40,327 nt of DNA from Streptomyces sp. FH025 (GTDB taxonomy: Bacteria > Actinomycetota > Actinomycetes > Streptomycetales > Streptomycetaceae). Below, piece by piece: positions 7,935 to 16,393 of the stretch (position 1 is its first letter; each line of letters opens with the position of its first letter). The position numbers and the translations under genes were made by a program. The stretch is taken from NCBI RefSeq assembly GCF_017427025.1, contig NZ_JAFLNG010000002.1, positions 1 to 40,327 of the forward strand, given 5' to 3'. Under the pieces are notes generated by a model that saw nothing but the letters and a program-made list of their open reading frames with translations, had not been told where the DNA came from and ran no database searches.

Positions 7935-9752
7935 TCATCCGGTTGGGCGGGGGATGCGCACGTACAGGGCTCCGCTGCCTCGGCGTTCGATCCACGGGCC
8001 GGTGCGTACGGCGCCGCCGCCGTCGTGGACGGTCGTCCGGTAGCGGAACCTTCCCGAGAGCTTCGCCCCGTTGGGGGGAAACACCATCCACCGGCGTGGC
8101 CGGTCGTCGTCCCGGTCCGGCCACGCGAAGCCGGCCGTGTGCGTGTCCTCGGCCGTTGCGAACCACACCTCGGCGCTCTCGCCGGCCCGCAGGCCGGGCA
8201 GCAGCCGGATCGGGTGCACGTCCAGGTGGCTGAGCATGGCGGGCGAGACGTCGATGGCGATGTCGTCGAACGGCCGGCCGTTGGACACGGGGTCGATGTA
8301 GAGGTTCCAGTCGTCGCTGCGGCTCAGCACGAAGAGCTCGGTGTTCACGGTCGGCGGATGGCCGACGCGGATCATCCGCCGCGCATAGGTCGTGTTGGGG
8401 GTCCAGTCCTCCATCCCCGCCGGAATCTCTTTGACCGACTCGTAGGGCACCCACTTCGTCGTGAAGTACCACGGCGGCGGGTCTTCCTGCGGGGGGCCCG
8501 GCCGGAGGCAGCTCCAGCTGTGGAGGGTGAACTTTCCGGTCTCGTCGGGGTACCAGCACGACACGGCCAACGCCTCGAGGCCCGGGTTGTCGAGGACGTG
8601 GACGGGGCGGAAGACCCGGGTCAGGTCGTGCCGTTCGTCGTCCGGGTAGACGTTGAAGAAGTACGTCGACGGCTCGCGCCGGATCTCGTCGAACTCCGCG
8701 GTGAAGCGGGTGTCCAGGGTGAGGCTCCGCAGGTAGCGGTAGCCGCCTTCGCTCGTGTGCGCCAGGGCCGGCTTTGGCGGGTCGTCGGCGGAGACCTGCC
8801 AGTTCGGCCCCCAGGGGTTCGGGGGCCCGTCGGCGGGCCCGGTCAGCGCGGTGCCCGTCACCGGGGGGCCGTCCAGGACGGCCCCCCGTGCCAGTTCCAG
8901 GAAGTACGCGTCCGCGCAGCCGGTGTGGTCCAGCAGACGGCTGCGGTACGGGCCCTTGGCGGGGACGGTGTCGTCCGTCACGGAGTCCATCGTGAGGAGG
9001 CCGTCGGCGCGCAGTCGGCCGACCGCCTGGCTGAGCGCGTCGAGGGTGAGGAGGGTGCCGGTTCCGCTCTCCTTGGCCGTGGCCAGGAGGCCGGAGCGGA
9101 TGGCGCGCCAGTCGCCCTGGGCCGTGAGGCGCCGCACGGGGGCGGTGAACTCGATGCCCAGGCTGCGGTTGACGGTCAGCGGCGCGGTGCCGTCGACGAT
9201 CGCCTCCTCCAGCCACTGGGTGTGGATGCGCCCCATCAGCGTGGTGTAGGTCCGTGCGTCGGTCGACGACATCGGGCCGCTGGTCGCGCCCTGGGTCTCG
9301 CAGTACCAGGGGGTGATCCCGGCGAGGGTGCGGGCGGTGCGGTCCGCCCGGGCCGCGATGTTGGAGAGCGTGGTGTGGGTGTACTGGAAGGTCAGCGGGA
9401 CGAAGTCGTCGCGGTTGTAGGAGGTCCAGCCCCAGTAGGGGTCGTCCTTGGGGCAGGAGAGCAGGAACGCCCGCAGGGCGTCGTCGACGGCGGCCTCCGA
9501 CGGGTCGGGCGCCAGGGTGAACCGGAGGATGCCGCAGACCTCCTGGTCGTCGATGTCGCGCCGGGGGTAGCGGGTGAACCGGAAGCCGTAGCCGGTGGAG
9601 GTGCGGCCGAGGTGGAGCCGGCCGGGCATCCAGTGGAAGACGGATGCCCGGCCGGGTGCCCGAGCCGGATTGTCCGCGTCAGGGTAGAAGACGAAGCTGT
9701 GTCCGCCGGCCTCGTGGGTGCGGACGCCGGCGATCTCGGTCGGGCCCTTCAC
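7935..9752 (-). CDS. Unknown protein, paralogue of its upstream neighbour
   Basis: This 605-residue soluble protein starts at a GTG preceded by GGGAGG. It begins only 12 bases after the stop of the upstream gene, so the pair is an operon. It is a divergent paralogue of that 682-residue neighbour. Both have an N-terminal strand ending FYPDAD or FFPDAN, then an HWMP or YWIP segment. Both have an internal block reading LYIDPVSNGRPF or LEIDPSPNGTPL, and a C-terminal RRWMVFP or RHWVVYP strand followed by a beta-rich tail with FRYR. The middle third is poorly conserved. There is no signal peptide, catalytic signature or membrane segment that I recognise. A duplicated two-subunit assembly or toxin-like complex is possible but unproven. 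Confidence 0.85.
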   Translation of the reverse strand: MKGPTEIAGVRTHEAGGHSFVFYPDADNPARAPGRASVFHWMPGRLHLGRTSTGYGFRFTRYPRRDIDDQEVCGILRFTLAPDPSEAAVDDALRAFLLSCPKDDPYWGWTSYNRDDFVPLTFQYTHTTLSNIAARADRTARTLAGITPWYCETQGATSGPMSSTDARTYTTLMGRIHTQWLEEAIVDGTAPLTVNRSLGIEFTAPVRRLTAQGDWRAIRSGLLATAKESGTGTLLTLDALSQAVGRLRADGLLTMDSVTDDTVPAKGPYRSRLLDHTGCADAYFLELARGAVLDGPPVTGTALTGPADGPPNPWGPNWQVSADDPPKPALAHTSEGGYRYLRSLTLDTRFTAEFDEIRREPSTYFFNVYPDDERHDLTRVFRPVHVLDNPGLEALAVSCWYPDETGKFTLHSWSCLRPGPPQEDPPPWYFTTKWVPYESVKEIPAGMEDWTPNTTYARRMIRVGHPPTVNTELFVLSRSDDWNLYIDPVSNGRPFDDIAIDVSPAMLSHLDVHPIRLLPGLRAGESAEVWFATAEDTHTAGFAWPDRDDDRPRRWMVFPPNGAKLSGRFRYRTTVHDGGGAVRTGPWIERRGSGALYVRIPRPTG

Positions 9753-9764
9753 GGCGGCCTCCCG

Positions 9765-11813
9765 TTACGCCTGGGAGTTCCTGAACCGGAAGGTGACCCC
9801 CGGATCGTTCTTCTTCGGGACCCTGACGCTGAGTTTGTCCGTGGTGCTGACCTGGTAGGGGGACGTCCACTCCGAGTCCTCGGCGAGGTCCGTCACGGTG
9901 ACCTTGTAGCGGTACCGGAACTTGTGGGTGGGGTCGACGGGGTAGACGACCCAGTGGCGTTTGAGGCTGATGTCCGCCTGGACGCCGATGAAGGTCGCGG
10001 ACGGCCGGTCGAGCGGCTGGTCGTCGTCGTCCACCGGTTCGAGCACCAATTCGAGGTACCAGTCCTCCTTGAACAGCTTCTTGGTGCTCTTGAAGGCGAT
10101 CTCGGTCGAGGCCATCCTGGCGGACTCGCCCCGGACCTCGACCAGTTCCTCGTTGAGCGGGGTGCCGTTGGGGCTGGGGTCGATCTCCAGCGCCCCCAGG
10201 CCGGATTCGAGGTGGGCCACGACGTAGTCGTCGTTCGGGTCGGGTTCGTCGAAGTGCACGGTCCGCTTGACGAAGGTGACGTCCGGCTTCCAGCCGACCG
10301 GCGGGTTGGTGACGTCCGTGAGCCGCTTCTGCGCCTGCCGGTAGGTGTAGACCTCCGGTTTGTCCCCGGTGGCCGGCCGGGTGAAGACGTGGCCCTCCCA
10401 GAGCAGCTGCCCGTTCTTCTCGGGGTAACCGAGCTGGACGGAGAGGCTGTTGAAGATCCCGGTCTGCCACTTGACGATGGGCACGCAGTTGCGGACCAGC
10501 TTGTGGGGGTAGTCGTCCAGGTAGATCAGCGGGAAGTACTTCTTCTCCGCCTCCGCCCCGCCGGACGCCATCTCCTGGAGCATGCCGTCCAGCGAGCTGG
10601 AGACCACGTGCGTCTGCAGATGGCTGAACTGACTCGTCTCCTGGTAGCTCAGCTCCAGCGTGGTGCTCTCCATGCCGGCCTTGAGGGCGACGGCGAAGCC
10701 CCACGGACTGGCCCCCGAGGCCGAGGAGGACGCCTCCGCCGCCGTCTCCTTCGGTGCCGCGGGTTCGAAGATGACGCGGTTGGCGAGCTCCAGGAACTTG
10801 TCGACCAGCAGGTCGGAGCGCTCGCTCAGCTGCTGGGCGACCTTGTCGGCGCCCGGGAAGTTGCCGGGCACCTTGATCTCGACCTTGACGTCCCCGCTCT
10901 TGCGCAGTTCGTCGAAGCGCGCCTTGATGTCGGCGCTGACGAACCAGCCGTGGGCGGTCGCGTGGGCGGAGAAGTGCTTGTAGATCGACGACCAGTTGCC
11001 GGAGATCTTCAACTCGACCTTGGGCGTCCACATCTGCACCTGCATGACGGAGGACGCGAAGACGGGGCTGGTCGTGGTGCCCTGGAAGCCGGCGTAGAGG
11101 ATCTGCGACGGGTAGTTGCCGACCAGTGCGGCGAACGCGTGCTCGGCGGTCGGGTCCATCCCGGCCTCGCCCGCTCCCTGCAGCACCCAGTACCACTTGC
11201 CGATGTCCCCGTCGTTCTCGGGGGACCCGCGCAGGAGCAGCTCCTCGTCCTGGTCGGCCAGCTCGCCGCTGGTGACCAGTTCCGGCGCCGCGCCGTCCCG
11301 GCCCTGCACGAAGTAGTGGAATCCCTCCTTGGTGAGCGTGATGTCGGACAGCGTGATGTTGTTGGACATCAGCACCACGGGGGAGAACTCGGGCGTCAGG
11401 CCCTTGTGGTCCCACAGCCCGTTGGAACTGCCGTTGGTCTTGTCGATGAGCTGCTTCTGCGCGTCCTTCATCGCCTCCGCCGGGATGGCGGCGGTGGTGG
11501 TGAGGCTGAGCAGACCGCCGACCGTCTCGCCCGAGGCCCTGGACCCGGATCCGCCCTCCCCGCCGTTTCCGGACCCCTCCCTCGTGGGGTTCGCGATGCC
11601 GCCGACGAAGCGCAGCAGGCTGAACTTGAAGTCGCCCTTGTCGCCGTCGCGGCGGGCGACGCGCAGCTGCGTCGGGATCCAGTAGTAGTGGGGGTTCTTC
11701 CCCTCCTTGACCAGGTCGTAGTTGTTGGCGTCGGGGAAGAACGTGACGTAGTAGCCCTGGGAGGTGATGGCCTGGGTTCCACCGGCCATGGTGGGACCTT
11801 GCGGGTCGGTCAT
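9765..11813 (-). CDS. Unknown 682-residue protein, first of a paralogous pair
   Basis: The ATG at 11813 was chosen because AAGGTG lies six bases before it and the protein then starts with the strand shared with its paralogue; the frame stays open further upstream without a ribosome site. Residues of about 65-80 form a Gly/Ser-rich linker. Residues of about 290-345 (around the WSSIYKHFSAHATAHGWFVSAD segment) may be helical. A Ser/Ala-rich patch near 350-365 precedes a segment rich in Thr and Ser that could be amphipathic. The C-terminal third is homologous to that of the 605-residue neighbour. Stretches such as SVMQVQMWTPKVELKISGNW and TLELSYQ alternate polar and hydrophobic residues as in beta-structured or pore-forming proteins, but I see no named family. 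Confidence 0.85.
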   Translation of the reverse strand: MTDPQGPTMAGGTQAITSQGYYVTFFPDANNYDLVKEGKNPHYYWIPTQLRVARRDGDKGDFKFSLLRFVGGIANPTREGSGNGGEGGSGSRASGETVGGLLSLTTTAAIPAEAMKDAQKQLIDKTNGSSNGLWDHKGLTPEFSPVVLMSNNITLSDITLTKEGFHYFVQGRDGAAPELVTSGELADQDEELLLRGSPENDGDIGKWYWVLQGAGEAGMDPTAEHAFAALVGNYPSQILYAGFQGTTTSPVFASSVMQVQMWTPKVELKISGNWSSIYKHFSAHATAHGWFVSADIKARFDELRKSGDVKVEIKVPGNFPGADKVAQQLSERSDLLVDKFLELANRVIFEPAAPKETAAEASSSASGASPWGFAVALKAGMESTTLELSYQETSQFSHLQTHVVSSSLDGMLQEMASGGAEAEKKYFPLIYLDDYPHKLVRNCVPIVKWQTGIFNSLSVQLGYPEKNGQLLWEGHVFTRPATGDKPEVYTYRQAQKRLTDVTNPPVGWKPDVTFVKRTVHFDEPDPNDDYVVAHLESGLGALEIDPSPNGTPLNEELVEVRGESARMASTEIAFKSTKKLFKEDWYLELVLEPVDDDDQPLDRPSATFIGVQADISLKRHWVVYPVDPTHKFRYRYKVTVTDLAEDSEWTSPYQVSTTDKLSVRVPKKNDPGVTFRFRNSQA

Positions 11814-12016
11814 GGATGACACCTTGCGTGAGGAGCGGAAGCGGGGCAGGCCCGCCGGGGCGGGACCCAGCCCCTCCGTTCCCGTGGCGCCGCGCCCGGG
11901 AGGCTGATGCGTAGGCAAACCATCCCAATGGCGCGACCTCCGGCCCCGAACGCCGGACCTCCTGGCCGTACGCGGTCCCGAACGCCGTGAACCGCGGGCC
12001 CGGACCGCGTGTGGTC

Positions 12017-12056
12017 CTGGCCCGCGAGTTCCTGGCCCGCGAGTCCCTGGCCCGGT
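12017..12056. repeat. 15-bp tandem repeat
   Basis: Two full copies and one partial copy of CCTGGCCCGCGAGTY lie in the 265-base gap 11814-12078, between the start of the 682-residue gene and the stop of the truncated oxidoreductase. Nothing else is supported in the gap. Confidence 0.6.
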
Positions 12057-12078
12057 GCCGGCGGGTGCGTGCGCCGTG

Positions 12079-13008
12079 CTACGGGCGGACGGTGAGCACC
12101 AGCTTTCCGGTGACGCGGCCCGTCTCGCCCTCGGCGTGGGCCTTCGCGGCCTCGGCGAGCGGGTAGGTGGCGGACACGTGCACGCGCAGCTTGCCGGAGG
12201 CGGTGAGCGAGGCGATCGCGGCCATGCCCGCCTGGTCGTGCTCGACCAGCAGGGCCTTCGCGCGCACGCCCAACTCGGCGGCGCGGTCGTTCACTTCGCC
12301 GAGGTCCTGGGGCAGGATCGTCACCAGGACGCCGCCCGGCCGCAGCGTCTCCAGCGAGCGCAGCCGGTCCGCTCCGCCGAGCGGGTCGAGGACGACGTCG
12401 ATGTCGCGGGCCTCCTCCACGAAGTCCGCGGTGCGGTAGTCGATGACCTCGTCCGCGCCCAGGCCCCGCACGAAGTCGTGCTTGGCGGCGGAGGCCGTGG
12501 CGATGACGTGCGCGCCGCGGGCCTTGGCGATCTGCACGGCGACGTGTCCCACGCCGCCGGCCGCCGCGTGCACCAGGACCCGCTGCCCCGGCCGCACCCG
12601 GGCGGTGTCGACGAGGGCCTGCCAGGCGGTGAGCGCCACCAGCGGAAGCGCGCCCGCCTCGACGTGGCTCAGCGCGGCGGGCTTGGGCACGAAGGCCCGG
12701 GCCGGGCCGGCGACGTACTCGGCGTGCGACCCGGCCCCGTACGGGTAGGGCAGCATGCCGAACACCTCGTCGCCCGGCGCGAAGAGCGAGACGCCGAGGC
12801 CGACCGCCTCGACGATGCCGGAGACGTCCCAGCCGAGCGTGTACGGGGGCTCGCCGAGGAAGATGCCGCGCTCGCGGTGCTTCCAGTCGGTGGGGTTGAC
12901 CCCGGCGGCGTGCACGGCCACGAGGATCTGGCCGACGCCGGGCGCGGGGCGTTCGACCTCGGCCTCGTGGAGGACGTCCGGGGCGCCGAGGGTGTCCTGG
13001 GTGATCCG
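12079..13008 (-). pseudogene. 5'-truncated NADP-dependent quinone-type oxidoreductase
   Basis: This frame encodes almost all of a zinc-independent medium-chain oxidoreductase of the quinone oxidoreductase type, which reduces enones or quinones with NAD(P)H. Recognisable parts are the GroES-like segment HAAGVNPTDWKHRERG, the switch LGWDVSGIV and the nucleotide-binding loop VHAAAGGVGHVAVQIAKARGA. The expected protein is about 310-315 residues, and 310 codons remain. The reading frame upstream of RITQDTLGAPDVL meets a TAA at 13009-13011, exactly at the left edge of the TnpB element. The start codon and the first few residues are therefore gone. Translation might restart at an internal GTG (12921), but that product would lack the first strand. 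Otherwise the coding sequence is undamaged, so the lesion is recent. Confidence 0.85.
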
Positions 13009-13011
13009 TTA

Positions 13012-14407
13012 ACTCTTCGCCGCAGTCCCCGGCCTTCAGGCCGGGGCAAGGTGGTCCCTGTTTCGGGGCCGCGAAGCGGCGCGGTTCGCTTGTCGGTGGT
13101 GTGCGCTAGGTTGATCGCGGCTGCCGAAGGGGGTGTTCCTCATGTTGTCCGGTCGTAGGTATCGGCTTGAACTGTCAGGCGATCAGGCCGAGTTGTGTGA
13201 GACGTTCGGCAGTATCTGCCGCAGTGTGTGGAATACCGCGCTGGAGCAGCGCAGGGAGTACCGGCGGCGCGGGGCGTGGATGAACTACGTGCCGCAGGCC
13301 GCGGAGCTTGCCGAGGCGAAGCGGGAGTTCCCGTGGCTGGCGGATGCGCCGTCACACGTGTTGCAGCAGACTTTGCGCGATCTGGACCGGGCGTGCCGTG
13401 AGTACGGGACGTTCAGGGTCCGGTGGCGCTCGCAGCGGCGCTGGTCGCCGTCGTTCCGCTTCCCTGCCGGGAACCTGATTACGGTGGAGCGGCTCGGCCG
13501 CAAGTGGGGCCGGGCGAAGCTCCCGAAGCTCGGATGGGTGCGGTTTCGCTGGTCACGTCCGATCGGCGGTGAGGTCCGGTCGGCGACCGTCACCCGGCAG
13601 GGACGGCACTGGTTCGTCTCGTTCCTGGTAGAGGACGGCAAGACCACGCCCGAGCAGCACGCCATGCCGTCCACGGCCGTCGGGATCGACCGGGGCGTGA
13701 AGATCGCTGCGACCACCAGCGAAGGTCGTTTCCATGACCGGCCGTTCGCCACACCTGGTGAGATGGCTCGGTTGCGCCGGTTGCAGCAGAAGCAGGCCCG
13801 ACAGAAGAAGGGCAGCCGGCGCCGCAAGCAGACGATCACGGCGATCAACGCCATCACCGGCCGCGTCCGCAACCGGCGCGCGGACTTCTGCGCCTGGACC
13901 GCGAACCGCATCACCACCCGTGCCGCGCTGGTCGTCCTGGAAGACCTGCGGATCAGGAACATGACCGCTTCCGCGTCCGGGACCCCGGCCGAGCCAGGCC
14001 GCAATGTCGTGCAGAAAGCCGGCCTCAACCGGGCCATCCTGGACAAGGGATGGCACCTGCTCGAACTCGCACTCCGTAACGCCGGCCGTCACACGGGCAG
14101 CAACGTGGTGCTGGTCAACCCCGCGTATACCTCCCAGGCGTGCAACGTGTGCAAGCACGTGGACCCGAAGAACCGCGAGAGCCAAGCGATCTTCGAGTGC
14201 ACCGCTTGCGGACACATCGACCACGCCGACGTGAACGCAGCGAAGAACATCAAGGCCGCCGGGCAGGCGGTCTCAGGGCGTGGAGACCTCGGGGCTACCC
14301 GGTCCGTGAAGCGCCAACCACCGGCCAGCCGCACCCGAACGGGGCGCAGCCCCCGCGCGGCACGCGCGGCCGGAATCCCCGTCCCTTGAGGGCGGGGAGG
14401 AAGTCAA
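13012..14407 (+). mobile_element. Solo-TnpB element of the IS605/IS1341 type
   Basis: The element carries one gene, tnpB, and no Y1 transposase, so it would need TnpA in trans. The left end has a perfect 8-bp hairpin (13027-13034 with 13039-13046, TTCA loop). The right end has a CCCCGTCCC-TTGA-GGGCGGGG hairpin (14377-14397, one bulged T) followed by GGAGGAAGTCAA, the usual form of IS605-family ends. There is no terminal inverted repeat or target duplication, as expected for this family. The left flank reads GTTAAC, whose TTAAC may be the target-adjacent motif. Exact ends are inferred within a few bases. Confidence 0.8.
13142..14389 (+). CDS. tnpB: TnpB RNA-guided nuclease of IS605/IS1341 element
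   Basis: TnpB proteins are RNA-guided DNA nucleases, ancestors of Cas12, that use an RNA transcribed from the element's right end. The 415-residue protein has the N-terminal helix-turn-helix-like wedge region. The RuvC residues are intact: D183 in VGIDRGVK, E267 in VVLEDLRI and D363 in HADVNAAKN. A zinc ribbon lies between them (CNVC then CTAC). The C-terminal tail after about residue 375 is Arg/Pro-rich and overlaps the guide-RNA region, a normal feature of the family. The ATG at 13142 has GGGGG eight bases upstream. A GTG at 13133 is in frame but has no ribosome site. The intact triad implies an active nuclease. Confidence 0.93.
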   Translation: MLSGRRYRLELSGDQAELCETFGSICRSVWNTALEQRREYRRRGAWMNYVPQAAELAEAKREFPWLADAPSHVLQQTLRDLDRACREYGTFRVRWRSQRRWSPSFRFPAGNLITVERLGRKWGRAKLPKLGWVRFRWSRPIGGEVRSATVTRQGRHWFVSFLVEDGKTTPEQHAMPSTAVGIDRGVKIAATTSEGRFHDRPFATPGEMARLRRLQQKQARQKKGSRRRKQTITAINAITGRVRNRRADFCAWTANRITTRAALVVLEDLRIRNMTASASGTPAEPGRNVVQKAGLNRAILDKGWHLLELALRNAGRHTGSNVVLVNPAYTSQACNVCKHVDPKNRESQAIFECTACGHIDHADVNAAKNIKAAGQAVSGRGDLGATRSVKRQPPASRTRTGRSPRAARAAGIPVP

Positions 14408-14423
14408 CCAGCAGCGGGTGCAC
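14250..14423 (+). ncRNA. Putative omega RNA (right-end guide RNA) of TnpB
   Basis: By analogy with characterised TnpB systems, the RNA is made from the 3' part of tnpB through the right end, with about 16 bases beyond the element as guide. Here the scaffold would include the hairpins near 14275-14400, and the guide would begin at 14408 inside the AraC stump. The 5' boundary is an estimate. Confidence 0.5.
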
Positions 14424-14633
14424 CGCGCCCGCCACCTGCTGGAGACCAGCGACCTGCCCGTCGACCGGATCGCCACGGAGATCGGCTTAGCCACGGGAGC
14501 GTCGCTGCGCCAGCACCTGCACGCGGCGATCGGGGTCACGCCGCAGGCCTACCGCAACACCTTCCGGGCCCACGGCGGGGCGCCGGGCGCGCTCGCGTCA
14601 CCGGAAACGCCCCAAAATCACCCGATCGAGTGA
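14408..14633 (+). pseudogene. 3' fragment of AraC/GlxA-type regulator
   Basis: Immediately after the element's right end the frame reads QQRVHRARHLLETSDLP, then a second helix-turn-helix (DRIATEIGLATGASLRQHL) and PQAYRNTF. This is the C-terminal half of an AraC-family DNA-binding domain as in GlxA-type regulators. All upstream parts (the DJ-1/PfpI-like domain and the first helix) are missing, about 75-80% of a normal protein. The stump contains a TTA leucine codon at 14487-14489. The orientation is divergent from the truncated oxidoreductase on the other side of the element, so a regulator-target pair probably stood here before the insertion. Confidence 0.85.
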
Positions 14634-14819
14634 AGATCGAGATATGGCCCAGAGGGACTGACGCACTGTCACCGATGATGCATCCGGAACAGGCCGTTCG
14701 GCGCTCCGACGCATTCGGCGCGGCAGGGCCGCGACCGGCGTCCGGGCGAACCGCCCCGGCCCCGGCCGGGCGAGCGGCGGCCACCGCACGCATCGTGTTG
14801 CAAGCGAGGGGATTTCACC

Positions 14820-16346
14820 GTGAGTGAGCTGGTCAACGCCTCCGACCCGGGCACCGACGTCAACGGCAAGACATGGGGCAAGGGCGCGACCGAGAAGACC
14901 TACCAGGCCAACGGCTTCGACCCCGCGAAGGAGGACGGCAAGCTGTCCCGCACCCCGCACCGGGCGGCCAAGACGGTCTTCAACACCTACCGGGGCGGCA
15001 ACGGCCTGACCCTGTCCGGGTACATCGCCTCCGACGCCGCCTACGACTCCCGCTACGGCAACGGCCCCGGCGACACCAACGTCGACTACAGCCGCGGCGG
15101 GCAGGGCGCCGACATCACCCGCATCCCCGCCGACGCCTTCGACGAACTCGTCCTCGGCGGCGCCGGCATCATCGGCGACCAGGGCGCGTGGAAGGACCGG
15201 ATCGCCAACGCGGCCCGCGACTTCCAGGTGCCCGACCAGAACGGCCGGGTCACCTTCACCGACGGCTGGGGCGACGTCCTCGCCTCCGTCGGCTTCGGCT
15301 TCGACGGCTTCCTCAACGACGACGCCGCCGCCAACTTCACCCAGGACAAGGCCCACGGCCTGCTCGGCGCCGTCGCCGGCCTGAAGAAGAGGAACCCGGG
15401 CCTGAAGGTCGGACTCAACGTCGGCGGCTGGGAGTTGAGCCAGGCCTTCCACCACATCGCCAAGGACGCCGCCGCCCGGGAGGCGTTCGCCGACTCCCTC
15501 GCCCGGATCTTCGCCGCCTTCCCCATGTTCACCGCCCTCCACCTCGACTGGCAGTACCCCGGCGCCCCGGGCGCCGACGCCAACGAGTACGGCGACGAGG
15601 ACCCCGCGAACTACGCCCAGCTCATCCGCGCCGTCCGCGAGAAGCTCCCCGACGCCACCATCGCCATCACCGCCCCCGTAGCCGTCGACACGCTCCGGGC
15701 CATGAACATCCCGCTGCTCGTCGACGCGGGCGCACAGCGTATCGACCTCCTCGCCTTCGACACCTTCGGCACCCCCTGGGCCCCCGCCCTGGGCCACCAC
15801 ACCGCGCTGCGCCACAACCCCCGTGCCGACGGGCAGCACAGCGCGGACGCCGCGGTGACGTACCTGGTCGAGGACCTGGGGATCGCCCCGGGCGTCATCC
15901 ACCTCGCCTACGCCACCCACACCCGCAACGCCCAGCGGGCGAGCGTCAGCTCGATCTCGCCGCTGAGGGGCGTCTACGACGCGTACGCCGACAGCACGGT
16001 CGGCACGTTCGAGTCGGGCAAGGGCGAGCTGGCGGACGTGCTGCGCAACTACCTCGACCTGGAGGGCGGCAAGGGCCGCAACGGCTTCACCCTGTACACC
16101 GACGCCCATGCCGACGCCGACTTCCTCTACAACCAGGACAGCGGCGTGTTCATCTCGCTGGACACCCCGCGCAGCGTGAGGGCCAAGGCCGAGTACGCGC
16201 GCGCCAAGAAGCTCGGCGGCCTGTACGCCTACCGGGCCGACGGCGACACCGGCCTGCTCGCCAACGCCGCGCGCGAGGGCCTGGGCCACACCGCGACCGC
16301 CACCGTCGTCGACATGAAGCCGCTCTACGTCACCGGCAGGAACTGA
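14820..16346 (+). CDS. Catalytically dead GH18 chitinase-like protein
   Basis: The 508-residue protein starts at a GTG preceded by GAGGGG. It has the glycoside hydrolase 18 barrel features. A first strand SGYIASDAAYDSRYG is followed by the strand LKVGLNVGGWELSQAF, then the active-site strand, ATIAITAPVAVDTLRAMN, and a C-terminal barrel closing strand LGGLYAYRADGD. The catalytic signature DxxDxDxE is not kept. The segment reads TALHLDWQYP, so the first two Asp are Thr and His and the acid Glu is Gln (Q245), with only D243 left. Hydrolysis is therefore very unlikely; glycan binding or a structural role is more plausible. No signal peptide is present, unlike secreted Streptomyces chitinases. Chitinase-like subunits without signal peptides are known in insecticidal Tc toxin complexes, which is a possible parallel only. 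Confidence 0.85.
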   Translation: MSELVNASDPGTDVNGKTWGKGATEKTYQANGFDPAKEDGKLSRTPHRAAKTVFNTYRGGNGLTLSGYIASDAAYDSRYGNGPGDTNVDYSRGGQGADITRIPADAFDELVLGGAGIIGDQGAWKDRIANAARDFQVPDQNGRVTFTDGWGDVLASVGFGFDGFLNDDAAANFTQDKAHGLLGAVAGLKKRNPGLKVGLNVGGWELSQAFHHIAKDAAAREAFADSLARIFAAFPMFTALHLDWQYPGAPGADANEYGDEDPANYAQLIRAVREKLPDATIAITAPVAVDTLRAMNIPLLVDAGAQRIDLLAFDTFGTPWAPALGHHTALRHNPRADGQHSADAAVTYLVEDLGIAPGVIHLAYATHTRNAQRASVSSISPLRGVYDAYADSTVGTFESGKGELADVLRNYLDLEGGKGRNGFTLYTDAHADADFLYNQDSGVFISLDTPRSVRAKAEYARAKKLGGLYAYRADGDTGLLANAAREGLGHTATATVVDMKPLYVTGRN

Positions 16347-16393
16347 CCGCCGCCCGGCGCGAGATGGAGCCGGGCCGCCCCCGGAAGCGGGGA

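Noticed and set aside
6756..11819. 1687-residue plus-strand open frame
   Set aside because: Overlaps the amidase and the two paralogous genes in non-coding frames, with no recognisable domain.
12017..12056. CRISPR-like array
   Set aside because: Only 2.6 adjacent copies of a 15-bp unit without spacers.
13012..14407. A Y1 transposase (tnpA) accompanying tnpB
   Set aside because: No such frame exists within or directly beside the element.
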